From Luteimonas viscosa (lineage in GTDB: Bacteria > Pseudomonadota > Gammaproteobacteria > Xanthomonadales > Xanthomonadaceae): a stretch of 64,000 bases of DNA. Made by a program: the position numbers and the translations under genes. Each line of letters opens with the position of its first letter. Within the stretch, counting starts at the first letter, position 1. Under the pieces are notes generated by a model. That model worked only from the letters and a program-made list of their open reading frames with translations. It searched no databases and was not told the DNA's origin. The stretch lies in the NCBI RefSeq assembly GCF_008244685.1, contig NZ_VTFT01000001.1, forward strand, positions 1,219,248 through 1,283,247. Reading direction: 5' to 3'. Shown piece by piece: positions 59,654-64,000 of this stretch.

Positions 59654-60307
59654 TCAGGGTTCGGCCAGCAGCCCCTCGATCAGCCGGGCGTGGCGGCGCA
59701 CCTGCTGCTCGCGGCGCAACCGGCTGGCGACGAACACCGCGCACATCTCTTCTACCGCGGTTTCGAACACCTCGTTGACGATGACGTAGTCGAACTCGCC
59801 GTGGTGCGACATCTCCTCGCGGGCGTTGGCCAGGCGGCGCGCCATCACCTCCTCGCTGTCCTGGCCGCGCTTGCGCATGCGCTGCTCCAGCGCCTCGCGC
59901 GAGGGCGGCAGGATGAAGACGCTGACCGCGTCGGGCACCTGCCGCTTGACCTGCTGCGCGCCCTGCCAGTCGATCTCCAGCAGCACGTCGCGGCCGCTGT
60001 CGAGCTGCGGCTCGACCGACTGCCGCGCCGTTCCCTTCCAGTCGCCGTGGACCTGGGCGTACTCGAAGAAGTCGCCGGCGCGGATCATCGCCTTGAACTC
60101 CTCGGCGGCGATGAAGTGGTAATGCTCGGCATGGCGCTCGCCCGGTCGCGGCGCGCGCGAAGTGAACGAGATCGACAGGCAGATGTTGCGGTCGCGCGCC
60201 AGGCAGGCGTTGACGATGCTCGACTTGCCGGCGCCCGACGGCGCCGCGACGATGAACAGGGTGCCTTTGAGGCCGGGATTCGGAATTCGGGATTCGGGAT
60301 TGGACAA
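59654..60307 (-). CDS. gmk: Guanylate kinase
   Basis: The 217-residue enzyme converts GMP to GDP using ATP. It has the P-loop LFIVAAPSGAGKSSIVNACL, the GMP-binding SFTSRAPRPGERHAEHYHFI and the region GDFFEYAQVHGDWKGTARQS, with LLEIDWQGAQQVKRQVPDAV further on. The start is unusual. No ATG lies near the expected position (just before GTLFIVAAPSG), and the nearest in-frame start is the TTG at 60307. This makes the first 11 residues (SNPESRIPNPG) come from a GGGATTCGGAATT intergenic repeat. It sits between yicC and rpoZ, as in many gammaproteobacteria. Confidence 0.93.
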   Translation of the reverse strand: MSNPESRIPNPGLKGTLFIVAAPSGAGKSSIVNACLARDRNICLSISFTSRAPRPGERHAEHYHFIAAEEFKAMIRAGDFFEYAQVHGDWKGTARQSVEPQLDSGRDVLLEIDWQGAQQVKRQVPDAVSVFILPPSREALEQRMRKRGQDSEEVMARRLANAREEMSHHGEFDYVIVNEVFETAVEEMCAVFVASRLRREQQVRRHARLIEGLLAEP

Positions 60308-60392
60308 GGCGGGCTACCGGCTGTCGGCAAGCAAGCTGCAATCGTACCGCTTCGGCTTTACCGAATCCCCAATCCCCAGTCCCGACTCCCTG
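60274..60392. repeat. GGGATT-type tract and its inverse around the gmk start
   Basis: The run CGGGATTCGGAATTCGGGAT and its continuation at 60274-60304 face the inverse run CCGAATCCCCAATCCCCAGT and following bases at 60361-60392. They bracket about 55 bases between yicC and gmk. The left tract encodes the N-terminus and start codon of gmk. Confidence 0.6.
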
Positions 60393-60395
60393 CCC

Positions 60396-61259
60396 TCATT
60401 CAATGTTCTGCACCTGCTCGCGGATCTGGTCGATCAGCACCTTCAGCTCGACCGCCGCACTGGAGGTGCGCGCATCGACCGACTTGCTACCCAGGGTGTT
60501 GGCCTCGCGATTGAACTCCTGCAGCAGGAAATCCAGCCGGCGGCCCACCGGTTCGGGTTGCCGGAACACGCGCCGGATCTCGACGACGTGGCTGGACAGG
60601 CGGTCGAGTTCCTCGTCCACGTCGAGCTTCTGCAGCGACAGCACCAGTTCCTGTTCCACGCGCCCGGGATCGGCGGCCTGGGCGAGATCGGCCAGGCGCG
60701 CCTCGAGTTTCGTACGCTGGCCTTCGCGGATCGCCGGCACCAGCGTGCGCACCTCGCCGGCGATGCGCTCGATGCCGTCGACGCGCTCGAGGATCGCCGC
60801 GACCAGCTTGCCGCCCTCGCGTTCCCGCGCGGCCAGGAACTCTTCGAGCACCTGGTCGAGCAGGGCCAGTGCCTCGCCCTGCAGCTCGGCCGGATCGGCC
60901 GCCTTCGATTTCAGCACGCCCGGGAACTGCAGCAGCTCGACCAGGCCGGTGCGCAGGTCGGGGAAGTGTCCACGCAGCGCCCCGGCCAGTTCGCCGAGGC
61001 GCGCGACCAGCGCCTCGTCGACCTGCAGCGAAAGCGCGCCTTCGACCTGGCGCAGCCGCAGCGCCAGATCGACCTTGCCGCGCGCGACGCGCGCGGACAC
61101 CCGCTCGCGCAAGGCCGGCTCCAGCACCCGCAGTTCGTCCGGCAGGCGCGTGCCGAGCTCGAGGAAACGGTGGTTGACCGCGCGCAGCTCGCAGCCCAGC
61201 GTGCCCCAGGGCGTGCTGCGCTCGCCCGAGGCGTAGGCGGTCATGCTGCGGATCGGCAT
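60396..61259 (-). CDS. yicC: YicC family protein (endoribonuclease)
   Basis: The 287-residue protein begins [20 protein letters not shown] and has the conserved [35 protein letters not shown] and the C-terminal [20 protein letters not shown] with [14 protein letters not shown]. YicC proteins are hexameric RNases affecting RNA decay. I chose the ATG at 61259; the long frame further upstream overlaps rph on the other strand and is spurious. It is divergent from rph and precedes gmk. Confidence 0.94.
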   Translation of the reverse strand: MPIRSMTAYASGERSTPWGTLGCELRAVNHRFLELGTRLPDELRVLEPALRERVSARVARGKVDLALRLRQVEGALSLQVDEALVARLGELAGALRGHFPDLRTGLVELLQFPGVLKSKAADPAELQGEALALLDQVLEEFLAAREREGGKLVAAILERVDGIERIAGEVRTLVPAIREGQRTKLEARLADLAQAADPGRVEQELVLSLQKLDVDEELDRLSSHVVEIRRVFRQPEPVGRRLDFLLQEFNREANTLGSKSVDARTSSAAVELKVLIDQIREQVQNIE

Positions 61260-61301
61260 CGTGGGTCCCGTGGTCGCCGAGGCGGTGGCGAGGATCGCCA
61301 A

Positions 61302-61310
61302 TGGTAATCT
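61302..61310 (+). promoter_or_regulatory. Extended -10 box of rph
   Basis: TGGTAATCT forms an extended -10 motif (TG-N-TAATCT), predicting transcription about 24 bases before the rph ATG at 61341. The -35 region is not obvious, which extended -10 promoters tolerate. Confidence 0.4.
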
Positions 61311-61340
61311 GGCGCACCCCACTTTGCCGGAAAACCCCGC

Positions 61341-62066
61341 ATGACAATCGCCCGCCCAAGCGGCCGCGCGCCCGACCAGCTGCGCGAGGTCCGCATCGTG
61401 CGCGGCTTCACCCACCATGCGGAGGGCTCGGTCCTGGTCTCGTTCGGGGAAACCCGGGTGTTGTGCACCGCCAGCATCGACAACAAGGTACCGGCGTTCA
61501 TGCGCGGCAAGGGCGAAGGCTGGGTGACGGCGGAGTACGGGATGCTGCCGCGCGCCACCCACACCCGCTCCGACCGCGAGGCCGCGCGCGGCAAGCAGGG
61601 CGGCCGGACGCTGGAGATCCAGCGCCTGATCGCCCGCGCCCTGCGCGCCTGCGTCGACCGCACCGCACTGGGCGAGCGCACCATCACCCTCGACTGCGAC
61701 GTCCTGCAGGCCGATGGCGGCACCCGCACCGCGGCGATCACCGGCGCCTACGTCGCCCTGGTGGACGCGGTTCGCTGGCTGCGGGCCAGGCGCGAGATCG
61801 CGCGCGACCCGGTATTCGGCGCGGTGGCCGCGGTGTCGGTCGGCGTGTATCGCGGCGTGCCTGTGCTCGACCTCGACTACGCCGAGGACAGCGACTGCGA
61901 CACCGACATGAACGTGGTGATGAACGACGGCGGCGGCTTCATCGAACTGCAGGGCACGGCCGAAGGCCATGCCTTCCGACGCGACGAACTCGATGCGCTG
62001 CTGGGGCTGGCCGAAACCGGCATCGGCGAGTTGCTCGAGAAGCAGCGCGAAGCATTGGCGCGATGA
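61341..62066 (+). CDS. rph: Ribonuclease PH
   Basis: The 241-residue phosphorolytic exoribonuclease trims the 3' ends of tRNA precursors. Conserved parts: [20 protein letters not shown] at the start, [20 protein letters not shown], the RNA-binding [40 protein letters not shown] (catalytic aspartates) and [20 protein letters not shown]. The protein has full length, unlike the truncated rph of E. coli K-12. Its stop overlaps the rdgB start by 4 bases. Confidence 0.96.
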   Translation: MTIARPSGRAPDQLREVRIVRGFTHHAEGSVLVSFGETRVLCTASIDNKVPAFMRGKGEGWVTAEYGMLPRATHTRSDREAARGKQGGRTLEIQRLIARALRACVDRTALGERTITLDCDVLQADGGTRTAAITGAYVALVDAVRWLRARREIARDPVFGAVAAVSVGVYRGVPVLDLDYAEDSDCDTDMNVVMNDGGGFIELQGTAEGHAFRRDELDALLGLAETGIGELLEKQREALAR

Positions 62067-62710
62067 GCAGGGCGAGGCCGCTGGTGCTGGCGTCGAACAA
62101 CGCCGGCAAGCTCGAGGAATTCCGCGCGCTGCTGGCGCACGACGGCTTCGAAGTCCGCGCGCAGGCGGAGTTCGGCGTGGAAGACGCCGAGGAAACCGGC
62201 CTGAGCTTCGTCGAGAACGCGCTGCTCAAGGCGCGCCACGCCTGCCGGTCCACCGGCCTGCCGGCGCTGGCGGACGACTCGGGGCTCTGCGTCGACGCCC
62301 TCGGCGGTGCGCCCGGGCTCTATTCGGCGCGCTACGCGGGCGGGCACGGCGATGCCGCACGCAACATCGACAAGCTGTTGCGCGAACTGTCCGACGTGCC
62401 CGACGCCGATCGGAGCGCGCAGTTCGTCTGCGCACTTGCGCTGCTGCGGCACGCGGAGGATCCGCATCCGGTCATCGTCGAGGGCAGCTGGCGCGGCTCG
62501 ATCCTGCGCGCACCCCGCGGCAGCGGCGGGCACGGCTACGACCCCGTGTTCCTCGATCCCGTGCACGGCCAGACCGCCGCGGAGATGCCGTTGCCGCTCA
62601 AGAACGGGCTGAGCCATCGCGGCCAGGCGCTGGCGCTGCTGCGGCAAAGGCTTTCCGCGGTTTCAACGAGTGCTGGCGATGCCATCCATGGCGCCACACG
62701 ATCGCCCTGA
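62063..62710 (+). CDS. rdgB: Non-canonical purine NTP pyrophosphatase (RdgB/HAM1)
   Basis: The 215-residue enzyme removes ITP, dITP and XTP from the nucleotide pool. Seen: [20 protein letters not shown], the metal-site region [40 protein letters not shown] with [10 protein letters not shown] following, and the C-terminal [18 protein letters not shown] and [10 protein letters not shown]. Its ATG overlaps the rph stop. The 3' end overlaps the hemW start by about 32 bases, so rph-rdgB-hemW form one coupled unit. The last 20 residues are not part of the family core. Confidence 0.95.
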   Translation: MSRARPLVLASNNAGKLEEFRALLAHDGFEVRAQAEFGVEDAEETGLSFVENALLKARHACRSTGLPALADDSGLCVDALGGAPGLYSARYAGGHGDAARNIDKLLRELSDVPDADRSAQFVCALALLRHAEDPHPVIVEGSWRGSILRAPRGSGGHGYDPVFLDPVHGQTAAEMPLPLKNGLSHRGQALALLRQRLSAVSTSAGDAIHGATRSP

Positions 62711-63929
62711 CGGTCACCTGCCCGGCCATCCGTGGCCGGGCGTCCAGCAGGACGCGGGCCAGCCGCCCGCCCACGCGCTGCTTCACCCGCCGCTGTCGCT
62801 GTACGTGCACCTGCCCTGGTGCGTGCGCAAGTGCCCGTACTGCGACTTCAATTCGCACGAGGCGCGCGGCGCGCTGCCGTTCGACGCCTACGTCGACGCG
62901 CTGCTGGCCGACCTCGACCACGACCTGCCACTGGCCTGGGGCCGCACGGTGCACAGCGTGTTCTTCGGCGGCGGCACGCCCAGCCTGTTCCCGGCCGACG
63001 CGATCGACCGCTTCCTGCAGGGTGCCAGCGCGCGGCTGCGCTTCGCGCCCGGAGCCGAGATCACCCTGGAGACCAACCCGGGCACCGCCGAACACGGTCG
63101 CTTCGGGGATTACCGCGCGGCCGGCGTCAACCGCATCAGCTTCGGGATCCAGAGCTTCGACGACGACTGCCTGCGACGCCTGGGCCGGATCCACGACAGC
63201 GCCCAGGCCGAGGCCGCGGTGAAGCTGGCGCAGGACGCCGGCCTGGACAACCTCAATCTCGACCTGATGTATGCGCTGCCCGGGCAGGGACTGGCGGGCG
63301 CCGAGAATGACGTCGCACGCGCGCTCGCGCTGCAGCCGGCGCACGTCTCGCACTACCAGCTGACCCTGGAGCCCAACACCGTGTTCGCCGCGCGTCCGCC
63401 GCGGGACATCCCCGACGACGACCTCGCCTGGGACATGCAGGAGCACTGCCAGGCGCTGCTGGCCGAGGCGGGCTACGCGCAGTACGAGGTGTCCGCCTAC
63501 GCCAGACCCGGACGCCGCTGCGCGCACAACCTGAACTACTGGCGGTTCGGCGACTACCTCGGGATCGGCGCCGGGGCGCACGGCAAGCTCACCCTCGGCG
63601 CGGAACAGGCGATCCTGCGGCGCTGGAAGCTCCGGCACCCGACGGCGTGGCTCGCCGCGGCAGGCAGCCCCGCGGCCATCGGCGGCGACGAGCGCGTCGA
63701 GCCCGCGCAGCGGCCGTTCGAGTTCATGCTCAATGCCCTGCGCCTGGTGGAAGGCTTCGCGCTGGCGGACTTCGAGGCGCGATGCGGCTTGCCACGGGCC
63801 GCGATCGAGGCGCCGCTGGCCGCTGCCGAGACGCGGGGCTGGCTGCGCCGGGAAAGCGGTTACATCGTGCCGACCCCGCTCGGCCGCCGCTTCGGCAACG
63901 ATGTGATCGCCCTGTTCCTGCCCGGCTGA
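62679..63929 (+). CDS. hemW: HemW-like radical SAM protein (heme chaperone)
   Basis: About 416 residues with the radical SAM cluster motif [10 protein letters not shown] (CX3CX2C) in [20 protein letters not shown], then [29 protein letters not shown] and [20 protein letters not shown]. It also has [40 protein letters not shown] and a HemN C-terminal domain ([20 protein letters not shown]). It lacks the fourth cysteine after the motif (F instead), which marks HemW rather than the HemN oxidase; HemW inserts heme into proteins. I chose the ATG at 62679 (GAG 8 bases upstream); 62688 and a GTG at 62670 are alternatives. Confidence 0.92.
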   Translation: MPSMAPHDRPDGHLPGHPWPGVQQDAGQPPAHALLHPPLSLYVHLPWCVRKCPYCDFNSHEARGALPFDAYVDALLADLDHDLPLAWGRTVHSVFFGGGTPSLFPADAIDRFLQGASARLRFAPGAEITLETNPGTAEHGRFGDYRAAGVNRISFGIQSFDDDCLRRLGRIHDSAQAEAAVKLAQDAGLDNLNLDLMYALPGQGLAGAENDVARALALQPAHVSHYQLTLEPNTVFAARPPRDIPDDDLAWDMQEHCQALLAEAGYAQYEVSAYARPGRRCAHNLNYWRFGDYLGIGAGAHGKLTLGAEQAILRRWKLRHPTAWLAAAGSPAAIGGDERVEPAQRPFEFMLNALRLVEGFALADFEARCGLPRAAIEAPLAAAETRGWLRRESGYIVPTPLGRRFGNDVIALFLPG

Positions 63930-64000
63930 GACGGCTGGCCGCGCAAGTGGCCGATCCGCGTCTGTCATGTAAGTATTGCCCCGACCTCCCGTCGCAGCCC

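Overview
The window is a GC-rich stretch of bacterial chromosome made up mostly of core genes. Gene content and order fit the Xanthomonadaceae (Gammaproteobacteria, near Lysobacter, Luteimonas and Xanthomonas). Pointers are the pilMNOPQ-ponA divergent pair, the gap/DUF2339/DUF3999/pgk/pyk/class I aldolase series, the yicC-gmk-rpoZ-spoT-ridA-recG series facing rph-rdgB-hemW, and short GGGGAAT-type tracts between genes. The assignment rests on gene order and protein resemblance from memory; no database search was run.

Layout. 1-5.7 kb: the start of an alanine/glycine:cation symporter, an acetyltransferase broken by one in-frame stop, and an RND efflux pair (pump plus lipoprotein adaptor). 6-20.3 kb: a central-carbon block on the minus strand (gap, pgk, pyk, class I aldolase). 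Two pairs of envelope-type genes interrupt it: DUF2339/DUF3999 between gap and pgk, and a DUF3857 transglutaminase-like protein plus a Sel1-repeat protein between pgk and pyk. 20.4-25.3 kb: ompW with an FNR-like box, a three-copy repeat array, an S1/P1 nuclease, two truncated type IV secretion genes lying head to head, and a divergent phosphatase-like/metallo-beta-lactamase pair. 25.4-34.9 kb: flavin reductase-like, acetyl-CoA hydrolase/transferase, BolA and NUDIX proteins, then a hairpin-rich gap with a probable transketolase fossil, tkt, a dicarboxylate-type symporter and a large secreted protein of uncertain family.

35-42.2 kb holds a six-gene MoxR/DUF58/DUF4381/BatA/BatB-BatC/BatD operon with four successive 4-bp overlaps. 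42.3-50.1 kb holds pilMNOPQ (type IV pilus alignment complex and secretin) divergent from the PBP1A gene. 50.2-53.7 kb has an unrecognised gene, gltA, rpmE2 and a nucleoside hydrolase. 53.7-54.1 kb is a repeat cluster with perfect 27-bp inverted arms and an 18-bp tandem repeat. 54.1-63.9 kb holds the stringent-response, nucleotide and RNA-processing genes up to hemW.

Functionally the window serves lower glycolysis and the pentose phosphate/TCA links, envelope maintenance (Bat, PBP1A, OmpW, RND), pilus assembly and ppGpp/nucleotide housekeeping. I found no tRNA, rRNA, CRISPR array, intact mobile element or defence island, and no clear novel multi-gene system. The most unusual material is intergenic: repeat elements, the tkt fossil with nested inverted repeats, the palindrome over the tkt promoter, and the type IV secretion scar. 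Among proteins, the insertions in the glycolytic block and the secreted 617-residue protein stand out.
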